Positions 12,563 to 27,255 of a DNA stretch of 64,000 nucleotides are shown in pieces. How positions within the stretch are numbered: position 1 is the stretch's first letter; each line of letters begins with the position of its first letter. The translations under genes were made by a program, and so were the position numbers. The DNA is from Cacajao melanocephalus (taxonomy: Eukaryota; Chordata; Mammalia; Primates; Pitheciidae), in NCBI GenBank assembly GCA_963573385.1, contig CAUYLG010026770.1:20630-84629 (forward strand), in the 5' to 3' direction. The notes under the pieces are model-generated. The model did no database searches, was not told the DNA's origin, and worked only from the letters and a program-made list of their open reading frames with translations.

Positions 12563-13296
12563 TAATGAAATACCATCACATGCCAGTTAGAATGGTGATC
12601 ATTAAAAAGTCAGGAAACAAAAGGGGCTGGAGAGGATATGGAGAAATAGGAACGCTTTTACACTGTTGGTGGGAGTGTAAATTAGTTCAACCATTGCGAA
12701 AGACAGTGTGGTGTTTCCTCAAGGACCTAGAACCAGAAATATCATTTGACCCAGCAATCTCATTACTAGGTATATACCCAAAGGATTATAAATCATCTAC
12801 TATAAAAAGACATGCACATGTATGTTTATTGCAGCACTATTTGCAATAGCAAAGACTTGGAACCAACCCAAATGCCAATCAGTGATAGACTGGATAAAGA
12901 AAATGTGACACATATACACTATAGAATACTATGCAGCCATAACGAAGAATGAGTTCATGTCCTTTGTAAGGACATGGTTGAAGCTGGAAAACATCATCCT
13001 CAGCAAACTAACACAGGAACAGAAAACCAAACACCACATGTTCTCACTCATAAGTGGGAGTTGAACAAGGAGAACACAGGGAGAGGAACATCACACACTG
13101 GGGCCTCTCCAGGCAGATGTAGAGGGAAAGGGGAGGGAGAGCATTAGAACAGATATCTAATGCATGTGGGGCTTAAAACCTAGATGATTGGTTGACAGGT
13201 GCAGCAAACCACCATGGCACATGTATACCTATGTAACAAACCTGAACATTCTGCACATGTATCCCAGAACTTAAAGTAAAATAAAAATGTTTTAAA
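12563..13296 (+). mobile_element. 5'-truncated primate L1 with perfect target duplication
   Basis: About 734 bp of L1: the ORF2p C-terminal frame is open for 95 codons (peptide phrases [11 protein letters not shown] and [11 protein letters not shown]), then the 3' UTR and an A-rich tail. It is flanked by the identical 16-mer aagaagcagtgctaca at 12547-12562 and 13297-13312. The ORF2 remnant lacks endonuclease and reverse-transcriptase domains, so it is dead. Confidence 0.96.
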
Positions 13297-13312
13297 AAGA
13301 AGCAGTGCTACA

Positions 13313-15489
13313 AATCTTTATTGTGCACACAGCAGAACACAATAAAAAAAGGAACAATGTGAGAGCACTGATCTCTCCCTAGCCAGAAGGTACAAACTTT
13401 CATTCTAATATTTCTAATTTGTCAGATATATTGCTTTTCCAGCTAAGAACCTTTTAAAATACTTGCATGCCATACTGAATGAATACTTTGGGCTTTGCTG
13501 GCTGATCACTCTTAGCAACTCCAGAGCAATGGCTTGGGAAAGTTTTTCATGAAAAACTACCTGTTACTACATTTCTTCCTCAAAACAGAATTATCGGAAC
13601 TACATTTGGAGAGCATAATTTTAAACTGGATTAATTTCAGGGTCCACAAATGAAAAGTTGACACACCCAAAGAAACTTCAGCCAATAGAAGAAAGAGCTA
13701 GGGCCCCAGACTATATAGCAAATGAATAGTTTAAAAGACCACTCAAGTATTTTGTATATTTATGAATATACTAATGAAAGCAAATATTGAATATCTGGGG
13801 TTTTAGTCTACTCTGGGTCAAAGTGGTTTCAATGTGATATCAAGTAGCCTAAGGAGTGGACAGCTTAACTCTTCAGGTCACTGTGATAGCATGGGCATTA
13901 GTGAGCTGCAGGAGGCATTATGTACATTAACGGGACTCTAACACATTTGTTTCTGAAGTGTGTGAAAGGCAGAGAGGCCATATTCATGTCTTCAGCATAG
14001 GCCAGAGAATTCAGACCACAATGTTAGGTTCATAATATAATATCCAGATCTAATCTCAAAACTGTTCCATACATTTATTTATTTAAATTCTCTACTGGAT
14101 TAAAGGAGGTTTCCAAGTCAAACACTTTGTGATTGAGGCAGACTTGACTTTAAAGAATTAAGTGTATTTGCTTATAATTCCATAAAGTCTCCACTTTGTA
14201 ATTCATACTTTTGTCATGAATGGAAATTACAGAGATTCAACTCCAATGCAAAAATATTTATCTTGACAGAGTTTGACTAAATAAGGCTGACACACGTCAT
14301 CTGGAGCTCAGAAGTTATATTAACTTTCAAGACCAGAGGAGAAGTGAACCAGAGAAAAGAAACTAATTTTAATATGCTGAGATATTTCATGTCACAAAAG
14401 CCAAGCCAAATCTGAAATCCAGGGACAAAAGCAGGACTTAGCTATGAAGTGGTGTTCCGCACCATATCCTTCCTGCTGGGAATAAGGTTAAACATTACCA
14501 CTAGGCTAGTCGCATTATGAGACCTCATTACTTCAGACTGCTCTAATGTGGAATTTGTGAAAATTTCATCAGGGCCCTGGCTAAAACTCCCCGGGATTCA
14601 CAGAATTTAGGATTGGAAGATGATCACATCCAGACAGCAGCTGTGCCTACAACTTTCTCTATCCCCAACCAAAGCAAGTGCATGGTGGGTACTCAATAAA
14701 TAGCAGGTGATTGCACGCACTTGTGGAATGACCTTCCCACATGGAGCAGACATCCTCCTAACAGCATCTTCGGCAGATGGGAGTCTGGCATCTGCTTTTC
14801 TGCCATCTATTGACAGGTCTCTAATGATCTCCTGAGGACACTCATTCTTACTCAGCCAATCTAATTGTTGGAAAGTTCTGTCTTAATGTTGAACTAAAAC
14901 CGGTCTTTGTGTAATGGTCCCCCACTAGCATGAGGTCTGCCCTCTACAACAACATAAAATGAATCTTTTTAGTCTTCTACCTGATCGTTCTTAAAAGAAT
15001 TAGCAGAAGTTAACAGGCTTCTCCACACACACGATCATCCTAGATCCTGTCTTCTGGGTATAATTTAGATTGTGAATCTTAATGTTCATATCCAAGAAGA
15101 TAGTATCACAGACATAAACAGAGAGTGATTATATTTCCCAGCCCCTGCATTTAGTTAGAAAAACCTCATAGAAAGGCTAACCATATGGCTTTTATTTAGA
15201 TTAGCCTCTAACCTGTTAAATGTACTAGTTCACCCAAACTCTTTCTACCTTACAGGTTTTCATGGTAGCATCCCCTACGTACAGGACTATTTCCTTTTTT
15301 AATGTCAAAACTTTGAAGAACACTGTTGATATAAAGTTATTGTAGGTTTGTATAGTCTTTGCAACCATCTTCCTAACAATGTAATGTTTTTGAGGAAAGG
15401 AACCTTCATTCTAATGGTACAAAGACATCACGTGGGCTAGCAGTACGGCTGCTTCATAAACTCTCATGTAAGAAATGCATTTTAAGCCT
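13313..15489. other. Non-coding, nothing recognised
   Basis: Mixed-composition sequence, somewhat less AT-rich than its neighbours at 14400-14900. I recognise no repeat or exon. Confidence 0.4.
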
Positions 15490-15770
15490 ATGAGCTACTC
15501 AAGGATAGCCAGTGCAGCACCATCTATAAAAATGAAAAAAAATAAAACGGAAAGACCCCCATACATCCATCAGTAGAAGAATGGATAAATAAATGTGGTC
15601 TGTTAATACGAATACTAGAGATCCATTAAAAAGGATGAATTCGAGCTAAAAGGATCAACATGGATAAATCTCAAAGAATATAATGTTGAAAATATCTATA
15701 TGGATAGTGTGGCACCATTTGTGTAAATAGTAAAATGCAAAAAACATTATACAAATAGGCCATAGATGTA
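15490..15770 (+). mobile_element. Degenerate old L1 ORF2 fragment
   Basis: Phrases such as aagaatggataaataaatgtgg and atccattaaaaaggatgaat are decayed L1 ORF2 3'-end sequence. Confidence 0.55.
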
Positions 15771-16533
15771 TATATTTGTAGCAAACTGTGTAGTGCACTC
15801 ACTTCAACTTCAAGATCAGAGTTAGCCCAAGTAAGGGAAGAAGGAAAGCAGATACAGAAAAGATATAAAGAGACTCCATCTGGGCCTTTCATGCAAAATG
15901 CGTATGACAAAATATTAGCATTTGTTAAATCTAAGCCATAGTTATATGGGTACCTGTATTTTTCTGCATCTTTGAAATAACTCATTTTTTTAAGTGAAAG
16001 AGAAAGAAAGTTGTGTTTTATTTCCCCAAAGGAGCTACTATGTTTCTTCCCCTCTGATAATGAGGTCCCTATTATTCGGTGGTTTTCCAATTTTTCCTTT
16101 TTTAGCACCAGAGCTTTCCTTTCAAATGAAATTTTTTATGGATTCCTAATATACACAACCAATAAACGCAGAGGTGCCCTGGAGCTCTGCTTTTCCTCCT
16201 TCCCTCTGTGCACCTAACTGAGTCCCCAGAGATATCTCCATGGATCAGAAAGCTCCAGAGAGTACAATTTGAAAACCAATGGTGAAACCCTTTCGCCCTG
16301 AATGCCAGTAAGCTACAAGCCAGTGTTCACACTTTATGTCAACAACTATGGTTAGGATATTTACATCCTCTCACTTCCCTCCCTGGCACTGGTTATCTTT
16401 TTATCAAGAACCTGAATGTAATAAAATGGTCCATCTTCAATAATTGACAAAAATTAATACCTCTCAACAATTGAAACTGACATTCTTTAATTGTCGTCCT
16501 ACCATTATTATGAATCACAAAGGTTTTACAGTG
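15771..16533. other. Non-coding, nothing firmly recognised
   Basis: A 145-codon minus-strand open frame (15671-16108) overlaps the L1 relic and has no recognisable product. A possible MER5-like scrap lies at about 16215-16290 (acaatttgaaaaccaatgg). Confidence 0.4.
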
Positions 16534-17179
16534 CAGTAGTTCCCTGTAGCCACAAGGGACATGGTCCAAGGCCCCCAGTGAATGCCTAAAACCATGGATA
16601 GTACCGAAACATACATAAACTATAAATGAATTTATTTTTCTTTCTTCACAATTTCACAGATAGAAGATTCATTCTTACCACAGATCTGAGCAATGTCAGC
16701 ATACAATTTCTATACAATTTCTTTTCTTTCCTTACTAATCTGAGAACTTCCACTTGTTCCCCTAAAGGAAGGACTTTATGCTTTTCTTTGGAATATCCAA
16801 ATTGCCAGCAGCAGTACACTTGCACTTTGGGACCATTATTAAGTAAAATAAGGGGTACTTCAACACAAGCACTGTGATACTGCAACAGAGGATCTAATAA
16901 CCCAGGTGGCTTCTAAGTGACTCATGGGCAGGTAGCACAGACAATGTGGATATGCTGGATAGGAGGATGATTCATGTCCCGGGAGAAGGGAGTGGGACTG
17001 TGTGAGATTTCACCACGCTACTCAAAATGATGAACAATTTGAAACGTGTGAATTGCTTATTTCTGGAACTTCCCACTGATTATTCTGGCATTGCGGTTGA
17101 CCTCAGGTAATGCAATTTTTGCGTTAACGCAAACATAGTAGCTTCCCCTTAACCATGGTTTCACTTTCTGTGGTGTCAG
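16534..17179 (+). mobile_element. Tigger-type (Tc1/mariner) DNA transposon relic
   Basis: It begins cagtagttccctgtagcc with ccaaggcccccagtgaatgc and ends ccatggtttcactttctgtg. These fit the inverted ends and sub-terminal phrase of the Tigger/MER group. No transposase frame is seen. Confidence 0.7.
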
Positions 17180-17445
17180 AAAATATTTTTAAAAATATTT
17201 TTTAAATGGAAATACAAAAGGAACATTTTCTTAATAAAATAAAATATCTCTTAAACAAAAAAAAAGCACTACATTATTTAAAGTAAATGTAGTTACACAA
17301 ATTCATGAGACTCCAGCATTAGAAATGTCAAAATTTAAAGAATATGGTATATAAATGGACTTCAACTACCATCTAATACACAATTTTGTTTCCAGACTCT
17401 ATGAGCTAGTTTATTTGGAACCCCATGGAAATGATTTTCTTTTCT

Positions 17446-17984
<539 letters not shown>

Positions 17985-17994
17985 TAATATGACA

Positions 17995-20050
17995 CGCCTG
18001 TGACCAATAATGTATCCATACAAAAAGATAGTGTATACATACTTTCACTTCAATTTTGTGAATGTTCTGAGATTTTCACATATTCTATTGACATACATTT
18101 ATTTTTTCTACCAGGTGATTTTATGCTATGTTTATGAAAATGTCACATTTTTAAAAGAAGTCTATTCAGCAAAGCATCGCAATTGACCATTCAAACATAT
18201 CAAAGGTCAAAATCATAGTTCCCAGAAAATTCAAAATAGCCCAATAATATACATGTGGCTTGCCAAACATGAAACATATTTGCAGTAACTAAATAGAGGT
18301 GTGCTAAAGCTGGAGGAACAGTGACCACTTTACCATTGAGTTACTGACTTTTAATATATGTCTATATGATGAGAAATATCACTTTGGGGAGAAATTACAC
18401 ACAGTAGCAGTAACAGGCAACTTGAACTACACCTACCAACTGAACTACACCTACCCAGTGAGCTCCACATCAGAGAAATCACAGAATTAGAGTAGAGTGC
18501 TAATTGCTGCTGCCTGGCTAAGCACCCAAGCTTCCAGTTCTCACCGGGCACCCACCCAGACATGACCAAAGAAGGCTTCTGCATTTCAACAGGAGAATCC
18601 TAATCAATCCTGCCCTCACACCAGGGCCAAGTGTGGCCAGAACTTAAGAGTGTGAAATTATTTCTTTATCAGCTGTTTTTCCCCTCGGCCTCACTCTCCC
18701 TTTCAGGGAAACAAGCAGTCTCTGCCTTACTTCATTCACTGGGTATTAGGGATGTCAGCTGGGATATGAAGGACATTATGAAAAAGGAGAGTGTCAGGTT
18801 GCAAAGAGGGACTTTGGGGTATGGCAGATATCTAAAGGAAAGCAGAATAAGGGAGAAGAAAAGGAACTAATGAATCCTACATCCTGTGTTCATCCATCGA
18901 ACTACAAAAATCAATCCGCTTGCCTGAAAATGTACCATTATCAAGATCACCACGGAACAATAATATGAATGCATTTTTGAAGAGATGCTTTTTAACACAA
19001 ATCAGGTGTTACATCACCTTTTCCAGCAACATACGATGTTGGTGTGTTGGGGGAAAAAAGACAAACGGGAAAAAATGTGGAAAGTTCAAAGAACCACAAA
19101 AATGATCAAATGCATCGTGAAGTTTTCATCAGGAAGGTTATATATCCTAAAAAGGCTAGTGAAAACAAGTCCAAAACATGATTGGATAAGAGTGGAGGCT
19201 GATGAAACACCAAGACAGATTGATTACTAAAGTCAGCTGAGATGTTCATCTCCAGAAATTCATAGGAAAAGAACAGACAACCTCAGAGCTAGAAGACTTA
19301 GGTACTTATCTGCACCAAATCAGATGTGATGACCAGGACTAGGACCCTGTGATCAAAATAATACACGAAAAGCACCTGGTATAGATTTTAAGACAGTTGT
19401 TCAAGGATACGTAAAGATTAAACCTAAAATATCCAACAGTCAACACACTGGCTCTGAGAATGGATAGAAGACCGGTGTGAAGAGACTCCATCCAGCAAAT
19501 GCCCAGTGTATGCATGGGGCAAAGTTTGAGTTCCAACAATCTGCAATAAACTCCTTATTAGCTTGGTAGTCAGGGAATGTGGTGCCTCAGCTAATCAAAT
19601 GTTTTTTGTTAATTGTTGCCACATGCAGAAGGATTACAAATTTTTAAAGAATGAGAATAAATTAAAATACACTTAACATTACAACTAAACTGATTATAAT
19701 TTAATCTTTCTCTAATTATTCAGAATGCATTCCAGGGTCATCAAGAGAAGCATAAATTATCAGTGCTTGATGACTGTGCAGGAAGTCACAGTTTTTCTAA
19801 AATCCTGGTTACTAGATGCTGGTAACAAAGAATTCACTGCAAAAGTTCTCATTTAGAGGATTTATGTGGTAGGCATTTCTCTAGGATATGAAGTATGTCA
19901 TTAATCTGTACCAAAAATAAATTTTCAGAGATGACGAACTAATATTCATAGAGGTAGAATAATGTGCCCAAGGTTCACAACGTGAAAGATTATCAGAGCC
20001 AGATTTTGAACACAGATCTGTCTTTAAAGAATTTGTTTTCTGAAGTCATG
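17995..20050. other. Non-coding, mostly unrecognised
   Basis: A short tandem phrase (ctgaactacacctacc-like) occurs near 18420-18455. An MIR-like stretch lies at about 19920-20040. No gene is seen. Confidence 0.4.
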
Positions 20051-20053
20051 TTT

Positions 20054-20390
20054 TCCGCAGCAGCATAGATGAAGCTGGAGGCCATTATCCTAAGTGAAAT
20101 CACTCAGAAACAGAAAATTAAATGTTGTATGTTCTTACTTATAAGTGGAAGCTAAACAACAGTACACATGGATACACAGAAGGAAATTAAATAGACACTA
20201 GATATTCCAAAAGTGGGGATAGTTAGAGGATAGATGAAAATTGAAAACTACCTATTGGGTGTAATGTTCACTATTTGGGTGACAGGTACACAAGAAGCCC
20301 AAACCTCACCATTATGCAATATACCCATGTACATCCTGCCCATGTACCCCCTTGAATCTATCTAAATCAACCAATTAAAGCACATGCTCT
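20054..20390 (+). mobile_element. L1 3'-end fragment
   Basis: Sense-strand L1 sequence (gcatagatgaagctggaggc, cttataagtggaagctaaac, gtgacaggtacacaagaagc). Confidence 0.85.
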
Positions 20391-23300
20391 TTCACTATGT
20401 CAAACAAGCAAATCCTTGTGGCATAAGAGTATTCATAAAATTATCTGCCTGTCTGTATAAAACTTGTACACAATCAATGGGTCAGGCTATTTATTTTTCT
20501 AGAAATGCTGAAGGATTTTTCTGAGTCATTCTTGACATTGTTACCATCTATTCATGAGGACAGCAAACTTTGGCCATGAAATATTTTTGAAGCTTCCTTT
20601 TTTTTTTTTTTAAGGCCAACTTGTCATTCAAAGTATCAAGAACATACGCTGAATATCTTTGGGGTAAAAATATCTTAAGAGAATAAACCTACAAAGCCTC
20701 AACCACATAAAAATGATCTGCTAACAAATGTATACACTTAAACAGACTCATTTACTCATATTTTATGTGCTGATCTAATTTTTATTATTCTGCTCATGTT
20801 CAACTACAAAACATATTTGACTTGACTATTACTCATAAAAGAACATGGTCATTTAAAATTATTTAAGACTTTGAGCTGTGTCTACGTCTATTAAAGAAAT
20901 GAATTCCACTTGTTGCCAGGAGAGTGAAAAACGTTATTTCATCAGCAAATGTTAAAGATTCCTCCTCCTACCCTACTTCTATTAGCTATTGTGTAGTCCC
21001 CACTCATTAATGTTTTCACCTGAAACACTGATGGCTTCCTGTTCACCTTCACTCACCAACACCAGTTAAAATTCTTCAGGCTTCAAACACCTTCTCTTCC
21101 TCCACCCATAATAGTTTCACTTATTTTTAAAGCAGGCAGTGATTCCCATAATGGACTTTCACAAACAAGGGGGGAAATGTGGCTGAACTTTAGAATAGCA
21201 CAAACTAATCTCAGGCCGTGATACTGTTTCATTAGCTAATCTCAATCACAGACAGGAGACTTTGCTGTAGATGAGGTGACCCTTTTCAATGAGATGGTCC
21301 TCCCTCCCCCACCTCTGCACATAGACTTTTCAGATAAGCCTTAAGAATGACTTTCTAAAAGAAACCATTTTCATCTCCAGCACCAGTCTGATAGTTTCAC
21401 TGTATTGAAGAAAATGCTACCTAAATAGTAACTTAGGGTAAAAGTAGCACTGATTGTCATAAGCTCTATGCTCAAAAGTCAGAACAGAAAAACAGACTTG
21501 CCTATGTGAAGTCTCTGCACAGACTTAGGATGAGACTGTAATTCTGAAAATGCTGCAACTTGATCCGTCCTTCTAATTCAGAATCTTGCCCAGAAACAAA
21601 AGTTGAGCACTCAAGTTAAATATAAGGAAAGTCAAAATTGCTGCACTAATTGAATTAAATTATGCATTTATGGCAAAGTGCAAAAACTCACACTTATCTT
21701 AAAACTTGATAGATTAGGGACCTCTTGCCATAATTGTGTTTTGAAAGGTGATTTTACTGCTGGTGACTGTAACTGCTGTGAAGTTGTTCAGCTGGGGATT
21801 TTATACTAATGCCTTGAAATGAGTTGGTTCATCCAGTTTCCTCTCCGAGATTTTATGCTCTCTACAGTAACTTTGTTAAACTTGAGTCTGAAGTGCCCTT
21901 CTAACTCTGAACTCTGAAGGAAAACTTTCTCAAGCAAAGAAAGGTGAGGTTCATTTTCAATATGAATGAATAGAAGAGGAAACACTCAGATTGAAGGTCA
22001 GGAAAATCTGGAACCAGAATCAATATCAATAGAAACAGCACATTGAAGAGCAAGGTCTAATTTTATGCCCATATAAGAAAGGTGTTAAATTTCAAATTAG
22101 GTAGCTGGATAAGAAGAATGAAGAGAGGATTTTTTTTTTGTATAAAAAAGACCATTAATTATAATTCCTTGGACTAAATTTTATAGCTTAAGAAATTATC
22201 AAGAGTTCTAATAAAATGTGATCCGTGACATATTTCTGCAGAAGGAGTATCGAGAAGGTCACAAAATTCTTAGGCTGGCAGTATGCCACAAGATCAGCTG
22301 GTTCAACCCTTTTATTTTTCAATTAAAGAAACTGAGGCACAGAGCACTTAAGAGATTTTATACACAATAGCTTTAAAGCTCTAGTGTATATTTAAATTAT
22401 TGTTGCCCCAAACAGAAATTTAATATCGAAATGATATAGTTAGCATTCATGCATATTCCAATGCATAAAAATTGTTTAATATAGAATAAGCAATCTGCCA
22501 CTTCTTTAGAAGTCAAAAAAGTACAATGTTGGTATAAGTCTATATTTCATTGAAATTCCCAGAAGTAAGTAATTCAGTTTTTCTGCTAATTTAGGCTCAA
22601 TCTCCTTATCAGTTATTAAACATTTACTGAGCACTTACTGAATGCTGAGTATATAGCTCATAACTTCAAAATTTTATTCTGGTCAGAATTTTGTCTGTAT
22701 GTACATTTCTTCTGCCTATGAGTTCTTATAACTTTTAATAACTTTCATTTTCTCCTAAAAATGGTTTTCTTCTTTTTTTTCAAGGATTATCATGAATATT
22801 GTCTTCAAGAATCAAAGTATCTCTCAAGTTCCATATGTTCAATTTTCTTATTCAACAAATACTTGTTACAATACTGCAGTTAGAAGCCGATGAAGTGGTC
22901 ATGGCATCAATTTAATGTTTTTAATCACAATATTGCTGCTTTCTGTCTACACTGTATCGGACTCATTATTGAAAAAAATAAGATAGGATGTAGTGAACCA
23001 GTAATTCACACGATTAGGAGTCTGCGAAAGTTGGAAGAAACAATAATTATATCACTGTAGAGCAACTGACCAATATAAACAACATTGAAGCTATAAAAAG
23101 GTAAGATGGGAAGACTACAGAGAGGAAGCTTATAGAGCTGGTGAGATCAGCACCACCTAAGGTCTGATCATCAGCACTGCAAATCCACCACTTCATTTCT
23201 TTTCACTGCACCCAGAACTAATCCCTACTAATAAACGAGATCTTTATTTACAAAACCTAATGTCAATGTATTAATTTACAATGAGGAATATATCTTTTCA

Positions 23301-24400
23301 AACATTGGAAAACTCATGTTAAGTTTCCTGAGCTGAAATAGCTAACATTTGACCATCTGCTTCTTTGGATTCTTTCCATGAGCCCACAGCTATCCAATAG
23401 AATCCTTAACACAGTTATCCAGGCAATGCCTGTGAATCACACTAAAGTTGAACCCTACTGGCCTCATTCAAAGGCAGTGCTTTTTCACTCCCAAGATGAC
23501 TAAGAGGCAGATAGTAATCTGGTTATTATGGAGATCAGGGAATAAGAGCTAATGTAGACAGACGCTTGAGGACCACTTCATCTACACTCTGGGAGAAACC
23601 TGAGAAATTCACCTTGCTTCAATTCTAGTAGCCCTCTGATCACTTGAATATTCCAACATGGCTCTCTCCTGAAACGGTTTTTAAAAATCATTATTGAATC
23701 CTCCCTGAAGCTATCCAGGGAACAGAAAAAATAGATACATCAGTAAATAATGAAAATCATTATTGAGTTCTTTCTCTTCTCCCCCTTCCCCTTTTTCTAG
23801 TTTCCATTCAGCCAACTCTTCCCATTGGAAAGGCTACATTATTTTAGATAAATTATATTTCAATTGTTTTCCTTATTGGTCTTTTTCACAGTTATGAAAA
23901 CAAAAACTGAGCTTCTGCTTACTGTTAGATGACACATTTCCATGAAAAGAAAATGAAAGGTTAGTTTGAAATCATCTGGATTTTTTTAAAGGCTCTATAT
24001 ATTCTTAAAATTCACTGGACCTTAGGTGGCAGGAGACCGTAAGTAATTATCACTTCAGAGTAGTTGAAACTGAGTTTAAAAGCCCAAAGGGAAGTCAACC
24101 AGTTGGGGCACAGCATATATATTGGAATACTACAGACAGAGAATATAGTGGTTTCCAGTTAAAAAGCACAAGGGAAGATTTTCTGAAGTGTGATTGAACT
24201 GTTTCTCACATGGGCAACTCCCTGAAACCTGTTCCTGTGAAACAGGTACACCAGGTTCTATATTTCTAAGAGAATGTGTCTGATAAATGATTTAGGTTTC
24301 TGATCACATCAATACGTGCCTCACCAGACAAGTGTGGTGAAATAGCTCGTCAAAAAACTTACATAAACTTACACAGATAGATAACACACAGATAGATGGA
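20391..24400. other. Repeat-poor 4-kb stretch
   Basis: I see almost no recognisable interspersed repeats here apart from a weak MIR-like phrase (aaagaaactgaggcacagag, near 22325). No exon with both frame and splice signals was found. In this repeat-dense region it stands out as a place where conserved non-coding elements could sit; that is inference. Confidence 0.4.
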
Positions 24401-24462
24401 TAAATATATACATACATACATACATACATACATATATTTCTGTGTGTGTGTGTGTGTGTGAT
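24401..24462. repeat. TACA/TG compound microsatellite
   Basis: A run of about seven TACA units followed by (TG) about nine units. Confidence 0.95.
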
Positions 24463-24699
24463 TCTGGACTTTATTAAGCACTGTATTAATCACTTGGTCA
24501 TAGTTCTCTAAAAACACTTAAATTGATCACACTTTTATAGGAGTAAAGAAAATGCAGGAAAATAAATCCATAAAATCTGAGAATCTAGATTTTGAAAAGA
24601 CCCAAATAATGAGCACCAACCCCTTTCCTTGGCAGTGGAGAGTGTTGAGGTCCAGATGATGCATTTTGACCAGAGTGATGGATGTGTTCAGAGCATATG

Positions 24700-24900
24700 T
24701 AGGTATAAATGATCTCATTTTATTTTCACAACTGACCGTGGGTTAGTTGGGTTAATCGGAACAGAAGTTAGGATTAGTCCCATTTTACAGATGAGGAAAT
24801 TGACATTTAGAGAGTACTAATCATGACTTACCCAAAGGAACACCACTAAAACACAGAATTCTGTTCATCTTCCCTCTCCAAATCCTGCAGACTTTCTACT
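24700..24900 (-). repeat. MIR fragment
   Basis: Core phrase cattttacagatgaggaaat. Confidence 0.65.
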
Positions 24901-25169
24901 TGGATGTACACTACTCTACCATGCTTCTCAGTGGGAAAGAAGGGCAAATGGCAAGTATGTCACTGACTGAAGAAGCAGGGAAAAATAAGTGAGAAGGGCA
25001 TCTGGCATATCTCTCTTTAAGGTTAACTCTGTAATATCTGGCTGTCTGAGTCTAAGTGTGATCTACATATGTAGACTAGTGGGACACAAACGTAAGAAAT
25101 TATTTTCTTCATGACTTTTCAAATTCCACAAATAAAACTACCATATATCGAAAGGAAATGAAATCAGTG

Positions 25170-25285
25170 TATTAAACAGATACCTACACTCCCGTGTTCA
25201 TTGCACCATTATTCACAATAGCTGGGATATGGGATCAACCTAAGTGTCTACAATGGATGAATGGATAAAGGAAATGGGGAAGACA
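25170..25285 (+). mobile_element. L1 ORF2 3' fragment out of order
   Basis: It carries cattattcacaatagctggg and aatggatgaatggataaagg, which in an intact L1 lie downstream of the sequence that follows at 25290. It is therefore a separate or rearranged L1 piece. Confidence 0.65.

Positions 25286-27255
<1,970 letters not shown>

Noticed and set aside
12565..12849. 95-codon frame with good similarity to a protein
   Set aside because: It is the C-terminal remnant of L1 ORF2p in a truncated L1, not an independent gene.
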